NCBI GenBank assembly: GCA_029255645.1
Contig: JANLJE010000024.1
Span: 1-64,000, forward strand
DNA: 64,000 nucleotides
Reading direction: 5' to 3'
Origin: Comamonadaceae bacterium
GTDB taxonomy: Bacteria; Pseudomonadota; Gammaproteobacteria; Burkholderiales; Rhodocyclaceae
The position numbers and the translations under genes are program-made. Shown here in pieces: positions 1 through 8,100 of this stretch; positions within the stretch are counted from its first letter, which is position 1; every line of letters begins with the position of its first letter. The notes under the pieces were generated by a model. The model did no database searches. It was not told the origin of the DNA and was given only the letters and a program-made list of their open reading frames with translations.

Positions 1-74
1 TCAGGTTGGTGGGGTAAAGGTGCCCCATCAACCATTAAATCCGTATACCCAAAATAAACAGGAGTACACAAGCA

Positions 75-740
75 ATGCACAAAATCAAGATCGCCATCAC
101 CGCCCTGACAGCAGGCGCCTTCGGGCTCAGCGGCTGTAGCAACATGACCGAAACCCAGCGTGACACCAGCACCGGCGCGGCCGTGGGAGCCGTGGCAGGA
201 GCGCTGCTGGGCACAGCCACCGCCGGCAAGAACAAGGGCAAGAGCGCCGCCACCGGCGCCGCCCTCGGGGCTGCGATCGGGGCCGGCAGCGGTTACCTGT
301 GGTCGCGCCACATGCAGGAACAAAAAACGGCCATGGAACAGGCCACTCAGGGCACAGGCGTGAGCGTCAGCCAGACGGCCGACAATCAGCTCAAGCTCGA
401 CATCCCCAGCGACATCTCGTTCGACTCGGGGCGTTATGACATCAAACCCAATCTGCGCCCGATCCTCGACCGCTTTGCCAGCACCTTGAATCAGAATCCG
501 GTCACCATGGTGACCATCATCGGCCATACGGACAGCTCCGGCTCCGATGCCGTCAACAATCCTCTCTCGGTGAATCGTGCCAGCGCTACCCGGGATTATC
601 TGGTGGCCCGCGGTGTGGCCATGCACCGGATCAGCATCGATGGACGCGGCTCCCGCGAGCCGGTTGCGGACAACAACACGCCTGCCGGCCGGGCGAAGAA
701 CCGGCGCGTCGAAATCTTCGTCGCAGAACCGCAAATCTGA
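75..740 (+). CDS. OmpA-family outer-membrane lipoprotein (YiaD-like)
   Basis: 221 residues. The N-terminus is a lipoprotein signal peptide ending in the lipobox LSGC, so Cys21 should be lipidated. Residues about 34-75 are rich in Gly/Ala (glycine-zipper type) and may insert in or lie along the outer membrane. Residues about 105-217 form an OmpA C-terminal peptidoglycan-binding domain, with the hallmark GHTDSSG and a terminal NRRVEI motif. The family tethers the outer membrane to peptidoglycan. An AGGAG ribosome-binding site precedes the ATG. It is a single gene; the upstream 74 bases show no clear promoter. Confidence 0.9.
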   Translation: MHKIKIAITALTAGAFGLSGCSNMTETQRDTSTGAAVGAVAGALLGTATAGKNKGKSAATGAALGAAIGAGSGYLWSRHMQEQKTAMEQATQGTGVSVSQTADNQLKLDIPSDISFDSGRYDIKPNLRPILDRFASTLNQNPVTMVTIIGHTDSSGSDAVNNPLSVNRASATRDYLVARGVAMHRISIDGRGSREPVADNNTPAGRAKNRRVEIFVAEPQI

Positions 741-754
741 ACGATTCAAGCTTT

Positions 755-800
755 GGCGGCAGGCCGCCACCAGCCATGCAGCTGGCCGTGGCCTGCCGCC
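755..800. terminator. Inverted repeat after the lipoprotein gene
   Basis: An 11-bp perfect inverted repeat (GGCGGCAGGCC / GGCCTGCCGCC) with a 24-base loop lies 15 bases after the lipoprotein stop codon. There is no T tract, so it is a candidate terminator or mRNA 3-prime stabiliser only. Confidence 0.4.
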
Positions 801-865
801 GGGGCTGCCGGGGCCGGGGCCGGGGCTGGTAAACTCGCCACCCGGCCCGCCCTTGCTCCCCTGCC

Positions 866-2791
866 ATGTCCACCGCCCCCGTAAATTGCCCGCCCCGCGT
901 CCTGGCGCTGATCCCGCCCATGACGCAGCTCAACACCCCCTACCCCTCCACCGCCTATTTGACCGGCTTTCTGCGCTCCCAAGGGGTGGTGGCGATGCAG
1001 GCGGACATCGCCCTGGAACTGGTGCTGGAACTCTTTTCCCCCGCCGGCCTGGACGCCCTCCGAAGCGGCATCGAAGCCCTGCCAAAGAAAAAACGCTCGC
1101 CCCTGGCGGCCGGCTTCCTCGAACACTTTTCCCTCTACCGAAGCCGCATCGGCCCAACGCTTGCCTTTCTCCAGGGACGCGACCCGTCGCTGGCGCTGCG
1201 CATCGCCAGCCAGACCTTCCTCCCCGAAGGGCCTCGCTTCGATAGCCTCGATGCCTATGTCGCCGAGGCCGGTGAAGATCCCCTGGCCTGGGCCTTCGGC
1301 GCCCTGGGCATCCAGGACCGGGCCCGGCACCTCGCCACCCTGTTCCTCGATGACCTCGCCGATCTGTTGCGGGAAGTGGCCGACCCCCGCTTCGAATTCG
1401 TCCGCTACGCCGAGTCCCTGGCCCAGAGCCAGCCCAGCTTCGACCCCCTGGCCCAGGCCCTGGCCGCGCCCCCCACCCTGGTCGACACTACGCTCGAACG
1501 CCTCAGCCTCGCCGCCATCGAACGCCACGCCCCCACCCTGGTGCTCCTTTCCACTCCCTTCCCCGGCACGGTCTATGGCGCCTTCCGCATGGCCCAGGCA
1601 ATCCGGGCCCGGCACCCGGAACTGACCCTGGTGCTGGGCGGCGGCTATGTCAACACCGAGTTGCGCGAACTGGCCGAGGCGCGGGTCTTCGACTTCTTCG
1701 ACTACGTCTGCCTGGACGACGGGGAACGGCCCCTCCTTGCCCTGCTCGAACACCTGCAAGGGCTGCGGCCCCGGGAAAGACTGGTGCGCACCTTCACCCG
1801 GATCGCGGGCCAGGTGCGCTACTTCGCTGGCGACGAGCCGGACATCCCCTTTGCCGAAGTCGGCACCCCGACCTGGGACGGCTTGCCCCTGGACCGTTAC
1901 CTCTCGGTGCTCGACATGCTCAATCCCATGCACCGGCTCTGGTCGGACGGGCGCTGGAACAAGCTCACCGTAGCCCACGGCTGCTACTGGAAGAAATGCA
2001 GCTTTTGCGACGTGAGCCTCGACTACATCGGCCGCTACGACACGGCCAGCGCCGCCCTTCTGGTCGAGCGCATGGAGGCCATCATCGCCGAGACCCATCA
2101 GACCGGCTTTCACTTCGTCGACGAGGCGGCGCCCCCCAAGGCCTTGAGGGCCCTGGCCGAGGAAATCCTGCGGCGCAAGTTGGTCGTCTCCTGGTGGGGC
2201 AACATCCGCTTTGAAAAATCCTTTACCCCGGAACTCTGCGAACTTCTGGCGGAAAGCGGCTGCATCGCCATCTCCGGCGGCCTCGAAGTGGCCTCGGACC
2301 GGCTCTTGCGGCGGATGCAAAAAGGCGTATCGGTAGAACAAGTGGCCCGCGTCACCCACGCCTTCTCCGAAGCGGGCATCCTGGTCCATGCCTACCTGAT
2401 GTATGGCTTTCCCACCCAGACCGTGCAGGACACGGTCGATGCCCTCGAATATGTGCGCCAACTGTTCCAGGAAGGCTGCATCCAGTCCGGCTTCTTCCAC
2501 CGCTTCACTTGCACCGTGCATTCCCCCGTCGGCATGGATCCAGCCGCCTACGGCATCACCCTGAAGCCCCTGCCGCCGGGAAAATTCGCCAGAAACGACG
2601 TCCCGTTCAGCGACCCCACCGGGGTGGATCACGGCCTCCTGGGCCAGGGCCTCAACAAGGCCCTCTACAACTACATGCACGGCATCGGCCTGGACGAGGA
2701 CGTGCGCGCCTGGTTCGACACCCGGGTCCCCAAACCCACGGTCGGCAAACACCGGATCGCCCGAGCCTTGCAGACTTCCTGTCAGGCATGA
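866..2791 (+). CDS. B12-binding-type radical SAM protein
   Basis: 641 residues. The N-terminal half (about 170-330) has the look of a cobalamin-binding Rossmann domain (LVLGGGYVNTELRELAE, then DGERPLLALLEHL). The radical SAM core follows from about residue 365, with the cluster-binding cysteines in CYWKKCSFC, then ISGGLEVASDRLLRRMQKG and AYLMYGFPTQT, all typical of the B12-binding radical SAM superfamily. The first two cysteines are four residues apart rather than the usual three. Substrate and pathway are unknown; no partner gene lies next to it. No strong ribosome-binding site is visible before the ATG. Confidence 0.8.
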   Translation: MSTAPVNCPPRVLALIPPMTQLNTPYPSTAYLTGFLRSQGVVAMQADIALELVLELFSPAGLDALRSGIEALPKKKRSPLAAGFLEHFSLYRSRIGPTLAFLQGRDPSLALRIASQTFLPEGPRFDSLDAYVAEAGEDPLAWAFGALGIQDRARHLATLFLDDLADLLREVADPRFEFVRYAESLAQSQPSFDPLAQALAAPPTLVDTTLERLSLAAIERHAPTLVLLSTPFPGTVYGAFRMAQAIRARHPELTLVLGGGYVNTELRELAEARVFDFFDYVCLDDGERPLLALLEHLQGLRPRERLVRTFTRIAGQVRYFAGDEPDIPFAEVGTPTWDGLPLDRYLSVLDMLNPMHRLWSDGRWNKLTVAHGCYWKKCSFCDVSLDYIGRYDTASAALLVERMEAIIAETHQTGFHFVDEAAPPKALRALAEEILRRKLVVSWWGNIRFEKSFTPELCELLAESGCIAISGGLEVASDRLLRRMQKGVSVEQVARVTHAFSEAGILVHAYLMYGFPTQTVQDTVDALEYVRQLFQEGCIQSGFFHRFTCTVHSPVGMDPAAYGITLKPLPPGKFARNDVPFSDPTGVDHGLLGQGLNKALYNYMHGIGLDEDVRAWFDTRVPKPTVGKHRIARALQTSCQA

Positions 2792-2871
2792 TTCCGGTCA
2801 GGCCCATTGCCAGGCAACCGCGGCAGGTGGCCATGGTGGAGTCCACCGAGTCATCCTGCCGCCTGGAGGGC

Positions 2872-2907
2872 GTTCAAGGACCACCGTTCAAGGACCACCG
2901 TTCAAGG
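2872..2907. repeat. 14-bp tandem repeat, 2.6 copies
   Basis: The unit GTTCAAGGACCACC occurs twice in tandem, followed by GTTCAAGG. It lies exactly where recognisable hsdM sequence begins and probably marks a rearrangement or slippage joint. Confidence 0.85.
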
Positions 2908-3186
2908 CCTGCATCAAGGCCACGCCAACTTCGCCTGGCGGCAGCACATGCTCCATCACCTCGCCCCGGCGGGCAGCATGGCGCTGCTGTTGGCCAATGG
3001 CTCGATGAGCAGCAACACCAACAATGAAGGCGAAATCCGCAAGAAACCGATCGAGGACGACTATGTGGAATGCATGGTCGCACTACGTGGGCGCGGAAGA
3101 ACTGGCCGACGACGGCGAAGCCTTTGCCGACAAGATGGCGCGGCTGACGGCGCAACTGGCGGAACAGTTTGCCGAGAGCATTTCTC
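2900..3186 (+). pseudogene. hsdM remnant (type I DNA methyltransferase), internally deleted
   Basis: One frame encodes HANFAWRQHMLHHLAPAG, then LLANGSMSSNTNNEGEIRK and VECMVAL, which are conserved HsdM sequences around and after the methyltransferase motif. It then jumps, in another frame, to YVGAEELADDGEAFADKM and LTAQLAEQFAES, which is the HsdM C-terminus. Several hundred bases between these blocks (the FYNTQIPVCLWF region) are missing, as is the whole N-terminus with the SAM-binding motif. It cannot make an active methyltransferase. Similarity is from memory of the family. Confidence 0.75.
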
Positions 3187-3372
3187 AGCGCCAGTTTTAT
3201 CTTCGTTGCAATACGGACCGCATTCTCCCGGAATTCACCACCTACTACTTCAAGACTCCAGAGGGCCAGCACAGGCTACTTGCCAATGCCAACCAGGTTG
3301 GCGTGCCATCGCACGACCGTCCTCCTACCTCAAGACAATTGAGGTCCCCGCGCCCTCCATCGAGGAACAAAG
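3187..3372 (+). pseudogene. hsdS remnant (type I specificity subunit)
   Basis: The hsdM tail runs straight into LRCNTDRILPEFTTYYFKT and LLANANQVGVPS, then after a frame change near 3306 into IARPSSYLKTIEVPAPSIEEQ. Together these resemble the end of a target-recognition domain and the conserved helix of HsdS. Only about 60 codons survive and they lie in two frames, so the gene is dead. Confidence 0.7.
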
Positions 3373-3384
3373 TCGCAGCGCGGC

Positions 3385-3600
3385 ATGCCGTTTCACCAGC
3401 GGGCCAGGCGCACGCTCAAGGAACATCGGGTGCAGGGCTACACCCTCAACCAGCGCCGCTTGCAGGAGCCCGGCATCGAGTTTGAGCAGGCGCTGGCGCT
3501 GCTGGTGGCGGAAAGCCAGCCGGATCACAAGGAACTGACGGTGCGCTTGATCGAGCAGTTCATATTGCCGCGGGACACCGCACAGAAGGAGCCCGAATGA
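3385..3600 (+). pseudogene. RhuM-family remnant
   Basis: The 71-codon frame contains RRTLKEHRVQGYTLNQRRL and GIEFEQALALL, which resemble the middle of RhuM/virulence-family proteins that often sit inside type I R-M operons between hsdS and hsdR. The rest of that protein is absent. The stop codon overlaps the next start (ATGA). It is a fragment and probably not functional. Confidence 0.5.
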
Positions 3601-4085
3601 CTCAAATTCAAAAAATCACCGTCAAAGGCTACAAATCCATCGAGGCGCTTGAAAATTTCGAGTTGCGGTCTTTGAACGTGCTGATCGGCGCCAATGGTGC
3701 AGGCAAGAGCAATTTCATCGGCCTGTTCAACTTTCTGCACGCGATGTACGAGCAGCAATTGCAGATTTACGTGCAAAAGCAAGGCGGCATCGATGCCTTT
3801 TTGCATTTTGGCCGCAAAGTCACGCCCAGAATGGAAATGGCTTTTTGGTTTCCTGAACGGGTGGAGCGAGGGCGCCTTACTTTGATGGCTGAAGAGTTGG
3901 CTGCATCCATCGCCAGGAACAAGGTAGTGGATTGGAAAACGCGTGAAGCGGTGCAGGCACGGTTGCGCAACATTGTGCGGGTGGTCTTGCGTAAATACGG
4001 TTATCCCCAGGCAATTCGGGAACAGATAGCAGAGCAAGTGTTGAACTTGGCCAAGCTGACTGACGAGGAAGGTGTCTACGCTTGA
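3597..4085 (+). pseudogene. Chimera: AAA ATPase N-terminus joined to HsdR C-terminus
   Basis: 162 codons. Residues 1-87 are the start of a SMC-like AAA ATPase with a clear Walker A (GANGAGKSN), but no Walker B or signature motif follows. From about residue 88 the frame reads ELAASIARNKVVDWKTRE and LRKYGYPQAIREQI, which resembles the helical C-terminal end of type I HsdR subunits. So a deletion appears to have fused two different genes in frame. Enzymatic function is unlikely. The stop overlaps the next gene by four bases. Confidence 0.65.
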
Positions 4086-5044
4086 AACCCCTCGAGCCCT
4101 GGTGCTCTTTCGCCGACCAGTTGCAGCAACTGCGGGACCGTGGCCTGCAGGTGGACAACTCCATCGCGGCGCTCGATTACCTGGAGCGCCTGGGGTACTA
4201 CCGCCTGAGTGGCTACTGGTATCCCCTGCGCGCCATTGATCCGGTGGCGTCCATGGCACAGGGCAAGGCGGTGCGGCTGGACAGCTTTGCGCCGGGCTGC
4301 CGTTTTGAGGACGTGGTGCGCCTGTATGTGTTCGACAAGAAGCTGCGGCTGCTGGCCCTGGATGCGCTGGAGCGCATCGAAATGGCGGTGCGCGTGGATG
4401 TGGCGCATTTGCTGGGCCAACGCGACCCGCGCGCCCATGAGAACCCTGCGTGCCTGCACGGCAACTTCACCAAAAAGATGATCACCAAGGGGCCGGACGC
4501 GGGCAAGACGCAGCACCAAGTCTGGCTGGCCAAGTACCGTTCCCTGCTCCACCGGGCGCGCAAGGAGCCCTTTGTGGTACACCATCAGCAGCAATACGGG
4601 GCCTTGCCGATCTGGGCCGCCATTGAAGTGTGGGACTTCGGCCTGCTGTCCAGGTTGTTCGCCGGTAAGCAGTACGCTGATCAGGAGACGATTGCCGCCC
4701 TGTACGGCGCAGCATCGAGCCAGGCATTCGCGCAATGGCTGCGCAGTTTGAACTTCATCCGCAATGTGTCGGCGCACCACAGCCGACTGTGGAATATCAA
4801 CGTGCTGGAGCTGTCCTCTGTTCCTGCAGGTTGGCCCGCCGCCCTGAACAGGGCGAAGCCGTTTTTCTACTTCTGCCTGATGCAGCAGTTGCTGCGCGTG
4901 ATCTGCCCGAATTCGAGCTGGGGGCTACGCTTCAAGAAGCTACTGGCAGATGAATTCCCGGTGGTGGACAACCAGATCATTTCACTGTTGGAACTGAGGG
5001 CGTTTCCGGGTTGGGAGGGGTGGGCGCTATGGCCGCAGCCGTGA
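4082..5044 (+). CDS. Abi_2 (AbiD/AbiF-type) abortive-infection protein
   Basis: 320 residues, apparently complete. The N-terminus (QLQQLRDRGLQVDN, then LERLGYYRLSGYWYPLR) is the signature of the Abi_2 family. Near the C-terminus RNVSAHHSRLWN contains the R-x4-H motif (R227/H232) of HEPN ribonucleases, the expected catalytic site for RNA cleavage that blocks phage growth. The start is TTG and overlaps the stop of the preceding chimera (TTGA). Family members act against phage, often inside R-M loci; here it is the only intact defence gene among R-M fragments. Confidence 0.85.
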   Translation: MKPLEPWCSFADQLQQLRDRGLQVDNSIAALDYLERLGYYRLSGYWYPLRAIDPVASMAQGKAVRLDSFAPGCRFEDVVRLYVFDKKLRLLALDALERIEMAVRVDVAHLLGQRDPRAHENPACLHGNFTKKMITKGPDAGKTQHQVWLAKYRSLLHRARKEPFVVHHQQQYGALPIWAAIEVWDFGLLSRLFAGKQYADQETIAALYGAASSQAFAQWLRSLNFIRNVSAHHSRLWNINVLELSSVPAGWPAALNRAKPFFYFCLMQQLLRVICPNSSWGLRFKKLLADEFPVVDNQIISLLELRAFPGWEGWALWPQP

Positions 5045-5079
5045 TGGGCCAGATGGGCCAGGTGGGCCAGGTGGGCCAC
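5044..5079. repeat. 9-bp tandem repeat, four copies
   Basis: Units ATGGGCCAG, ATGGGCCAG, GTGGGCCAG, GTGGGCCAC follow each other and start on the last base of the abi stop codon. No function is evident; it may be a slippage tract. Confidence 0.85.
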
Positions 5080-5245
5080 AAATGAAAACCGACGCGTACA
5101 CAGAGAGTGCAGAGGCGTCGGTCGTATTACTGGCGATGATAGGGCCGACGCCGGCCATGGTCAAGCCAAGGCGGCTGCCACGAGGGCGGAAGTAGAAGGA
5201 GAATCGCCATGATGAACGAACAACAACTCGAAGACCTGTGCAGCA

Positions 5246-5420
5246 GACTACATCGGCATCGCCAACGAACTGAAGGCCGCGCTCAAGACCTACACCGAAG
5301 CCAAGGCAAGGGCGACCCACGCACAACGCTACCGAAGCGCGGGCCGTGTTGCTCGAAAAGATGGACATCGTGCGCGGCATGATGCACGGCTGCGACTACA
5401 GCGGCCTTGAAACCGAGGCG
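5246..5420 (+). pseudogene. Second hsdR remnant, frameshifted
   Basis: One frame gives DYIGIANELKAALKTYTEAK and another gives ATEARAVLLEKMDIVRGMMH followed by GCDYSG. Together they resemble one continuous internal segment of a type I HsdR subunit, split by a frameshift near 5308. In intact hsdR this segment lies upstream of the tail found at 3858-4085, so the two pieces are out of order. A good ribosome-binding site and ATG at 5209 open a 58-codon frame, but in a frame that does not carry this homology. Confidence 0.6.
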
Positions 5421-5460
5421 GTGGGGTGGCGGCGGGGTGGCGGTGGGGTGGCGGTGGGGC
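5417..5460. repeat. 11-bp tandem repeat, four copies
   Basis: Four copies of GGCGGTGGGGT (one with GGCGGCGGGGT, the last ending in C) follow directly after the hsdR remnant. The G-rich strand has regularly spaced GGGG runs and could form a quadruplex; this is an inference. Confidence 0.8.
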
Positions 5461-5529
5461 TTTCTGCCGCTTTTCGCTTTTTCGTCATTGGCGGGTGGCT
5501 TTCGCCGCCAGGCGCATCCGGAATGAGCG

Positions 5530-5574
5530 TTAGGAACTTTGGCAAAGCGTTACTATAATGAGAACACTTCTCAT
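5530..5574 (+). promoter_or_regulatory. feoB promoter with Fur-box-like palindrome
   Basis: A perfect -10 TATAAT (5554-5559), with a weak -35 17 bases upstream (TAGGAA, 5531-5536), is overlapped by the perfect palindrome ATGAGAA-CAC-TTCTCAT (5558-5574). Its shape and ATGAGAA arms resemble Fur-binding sites, and the downstream gene is an Fe(II) transporter. Iron-repressed transcription is therefore the likely regulation. Confidence 0.7.
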
Positions 5575-5600
5575 GTAAACCGTTTACCGGACGCTTTGCC
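5541..5600. repeat. Nested inverted repeats in the feoB leader
   Basis: GGCAAAGCGT (5541-5550) and its exact reverse complement ACGCTTTGCC (5591-5600) enclose the Fur-like palindrome and a second perfect palindrome GTAAACCGTTTAC (5575-5587). The right arm ends one base before the ATG, so the transcript or the DNA could fold around the start site. Confidence 0.8.
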
Positions 5601-5601
5601 C

Positions 5602-7656
5602 ATGTCGCCACAAACCCTCGCCGTTCCCCTGCAAGGCCCGATGTTGCGCGGTCCGCGCCGCCCGCGTGTGGCCCTGGTCGGCCATGCCGGCGCCGGCAAG
5701 AGCGCCATTTTCGACGCCGTTTCCAGCACCGTGGTGGGCCACGAACACCTGGCCGGGGAAGGGCCGGCCTATCAGGAGTGCCTGGTGGAAGTGGGCCTCG
5801 ACCAGATCTCCCTGGTGGACCTGCCGCCCATCGGCAGCTTTCACGATCTCGATGATGCCCAGCGCGTCGTCCTCAAGTACCTGCTCTGGGGCGACTGCTG
5901 GCCTGCCATCGCGCGCCATGAATCGGCCCAGCCCGGCAGCGCCTTCCGCGCCCCCGAGGTGCTGATCCACGTCGTCGACGCCACCCGCCTCGAACGCGAC
6001 CTGGAACTCTCCCTCGAACTTTCCCTGCTCGGCCGCCCCCTGGTGGTGGCCCTGAACCGCATGGACGAGGCCCGCGCCAAGGGCATCCACATCAACGTAC
6101 AGGCGCTGGCCGGACGCCTCGGCAGCCCGGTGGTGCCCACCATCGCCCTGATGGGCATGGGCCTCACCCCCCTCTTTGCCGAAGTCGTGCGCATGGCGCG
6201 GGAGAAGGTCTGCCCGCTGCCGCAGCCGCCGAGTCACCATATCGCCGAGAGCCTGGCGCCGCTCAATGTCGTGCTCGGCGAGCCTGCCATCGATGAGGCG
6301 TTCCGGGTGCCGCGCCCGTTGCTGCTGATGCAGCTGGCGGAAAACGACCCTTATTTCCGCGATGAACTGGCGACCCATTTTCCGGCCCTGATGCCGGCGG
6401 TGGACGCCGCCCGGCGTCAGGCCGAAGCTTCGTTGCCGCGCGCCCTGGCAGAAGAGGTTCACGCCGACCGCCACCACCGCGCCGCGCAACTGGTGGAGAG
6501 CGTTACCCGCTCCGTCCGTCATCCGGGCGGCCCGGGCGGCGAGTCCTGGCGGCGCTGGCTCGACGAGGTGTTTTTGCATCCGCGCTGGGGCCTGCTCGGC
6601 AGCCTCGCCGTGTTCGCCCTGGTGCTGTTCATGGTGTTCGAGGTCAGCGCCGTTCTCGACAGCCTGACCTCGGCGCGCCTCGCCACCTGGGTCGGCGAGT
6701 GGCAGCCGGACAGCACCACCGGCATCATTGGCCGCGCCGTGGCCGATGGCCTGGTCGGCCTGATCGGCATCGTCGTGCCCTACATGCTGCCCCTGGTGAT
6801 CCTGCTGGTGGCCCTGGAAGAATCGGGCATCATGCACCGGGTCGCCTTCGTGGCGGATCGCGGTTTCCACCATCTCGGCCTCCATGGCGGCGTCGCCGCG
6901 CCCTTCCTGATCGGCCTCGGCTGCAACGTGCCGGCGCTCTCGGCAGTGGCTGCCTCGACGCAGGGCCGCGACCGCGTCGCCGCCTCGATCCTGATCGCCT
7001 TCGTGCCCTGCTCGGCGCGCTCCGCCATCATCCTCGCCCTCGGCGGCAAGTACCTGGGCGGCCTCGGCGTGTTTGCCATTTTCATCCTCACCCTGCTGGT
7101 GATCGCCGTCGCCGGCCACCTGCTCTCGCGCCGTTACACCCGGAGCGGGCCGGGCCTGATCCAGGAAATCCCCGACTACACCCTGCCCCGATGGCGGCCG
7201 GTGCTGACCAAGACCTGGAAGCAGACCCGCGACATTCTCACCATCGTCACCCCCTTGCTGATAGCGGGCAGCGTGGTGATGGCCCTGCTCGTCCACTACG
7301 GCGCCGACACCCTCATCAACTGGACGCTGACGCCGGTGACCGTCTGGTGGCTGGGCCTGCCGGTCGCGCTCGGCGTGCCGATCCTGTTCGGCGTGTTGCG
7401 CAAGGAACTGTCGCTGCTGATGGTGTTTCAGGCCCTCGGCACCCAGGAAATCGGCACCCTGCTGACGACGACGCAGATCGTCACCTTCCTCGTCTTCCTC
7501 ACCTTCTACGTGCCCTGCGTTTCCACCTTCGCCGTGATGCTGCGAACCCTCGGCCGCCGCGAGGCCTTCTTCGCCGTCGGCATTTCGGTAGCGGCGGCGC
7601 TGACGGTCAGCGCTCTGGTGCGGCTGCCGCTGGAGTTGTTTGACCGGCTGGTTTAA
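5602..7656 (+). CDS. feoB: FeoB-type ferrous iron transporter
   Basis: 684 residues from the ATG at 5602; the longer ORF would start inside the promoter. An N-terminal G domain has a P loop GHAGAGKS (27-34) and an NRMDE G4-like motif, followed by a helical region and a C-terminal membrane part with the two Gate motifs, including GLGCNVPAL and PCSARSAII. FeoB imports Fe(II) across the inner membrane. The G domain is unusual: the G2 threonine region is not recognisable and G3 reads DLPPIG instead of DxxG. No feoA or feoC is adjacent. Confidence 0.88.
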   Translation: MSPQTLAVPLQGPMLRGPRRPRVALVGHAGAGKSAIFDAVSSTVVGHEHLAGEGPAYQECLVEVGLDQISLVDLPPIGSFHDLDDAQRVVLKYLLWGDCWPAIARHESAQPGSAFRAPEVLIHVVDATRLERDLELSLELSLLGRPLVVALNRMDEARAKGIHINVQALAGRLGSPVVPTIALMGMGLTPLFAEVVRMAREKVCPLPQPPSHHIAESLAPLNVVLGEPAIDEAFRVPRPLLLMQLAENDPYFRDELATHFPALMPAVDAARRQAEASLPRALAEEVHADRHHRAAQLVESVTRSVRHPGGPGGESWRRWLDEVFLHPRWGLLGSLAVFALVLFMVFEVSAVLDSLTSARLATWVGEWQPDSTTGIIGRAVADGLVGLIGIVVPYMLPLVILLVALEESGIMHRVAFVADRGFHHLGLHGGVAAPFLIGLGCNVPALSAVAASTQGRDRVAASILIAFVPCSARSAIILALGGKYLGGLGVFAIFILTLLVIAVAGHLLSRRYTRSGPGLIQEIPDYTLPRWRPVLTKTWKQTRDILTIVTPLLIAGSVVMALLVHYGADTLINWTLTPVTVWWLGLPVALGVPILFGVLRKELSLLMVFQALGTQEIGTLLTTTQIVTFLVFLTFYVPCVSTFAVMLRTLGRREAFFAVGISVAAALTVSALVRLPLELFDRLV

Positions 7657-7937
7657 GCCGACAGGCTCAGCCGCAGTGGCCGGCGGCGGTATTGAACTTC
7701 AAGGGCATGGCGAATTTGCCACCGTTTGAAGCCAGCCGCGACCGACTGAAACCACCGGCAGATGATCCGCCGCCATGGTGGGTTTTTTTGGCCCAGGTGA
7801 AAGCCTCCCCCGCCGCCGCCGCCCCGCACCGACCCGGCGGGGTGGCCGGGATGGCCCGCCAAAGGGGCAATAGGGGGCCAATGAAAACCAGGCCGGGGAA
7901 AATCCCTCAAAAAACCGCTCTAACTCATCGATTCCAT

Positions 7938-8011
7938 TGGTGCCCCCGGTCGGAATCGAACCAACGCCTGATGATTACAAGTCAACTGCACGACCTTCAT
8001 GCTACGGGGGC
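7938..8011 (-). tRNA. tRNA-Thr (anticodon TGT), atypical
   Basis: The minus strand folds as a cloverleaf: acceptor GCCCCCG/CGGGGGC with encoded ACCA, a D stem GCAT/GTGC, anticodon loop CTTGTAA (TGT, reading ACA) and a T arm with TTCGATT. The acceptor stem is perfect. The anticodon stem has one T-T mismatch (GTTGA/TCATC), the D loop is short and the variable loop has four bases. It may be a minor or degenerating tRNA. Confidence 0.75.
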
Positions 8012-8100
8012 GGGTGCTGCAGGGGCGGGATTATACCCTTGCCACGCCCCTGATTGATAGACATACTGCCTGGATAATCCGACCTGACACTGTCAAGCCC

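Noticed and set aside
746-2752. 668-codon ORF on the minus strand
   Set aside because: It lies antisense to the radical SAM gene, and its Gly/Asp/Val/His-rich repetitive composition is typical of a high-GC shadow frame; no domain is visible.
7692-8057. Frames between feoB and the tRNA
   Set aside because: They overlap the tRNA on the other strand, lack start signals and show no similarity that I can recognise.
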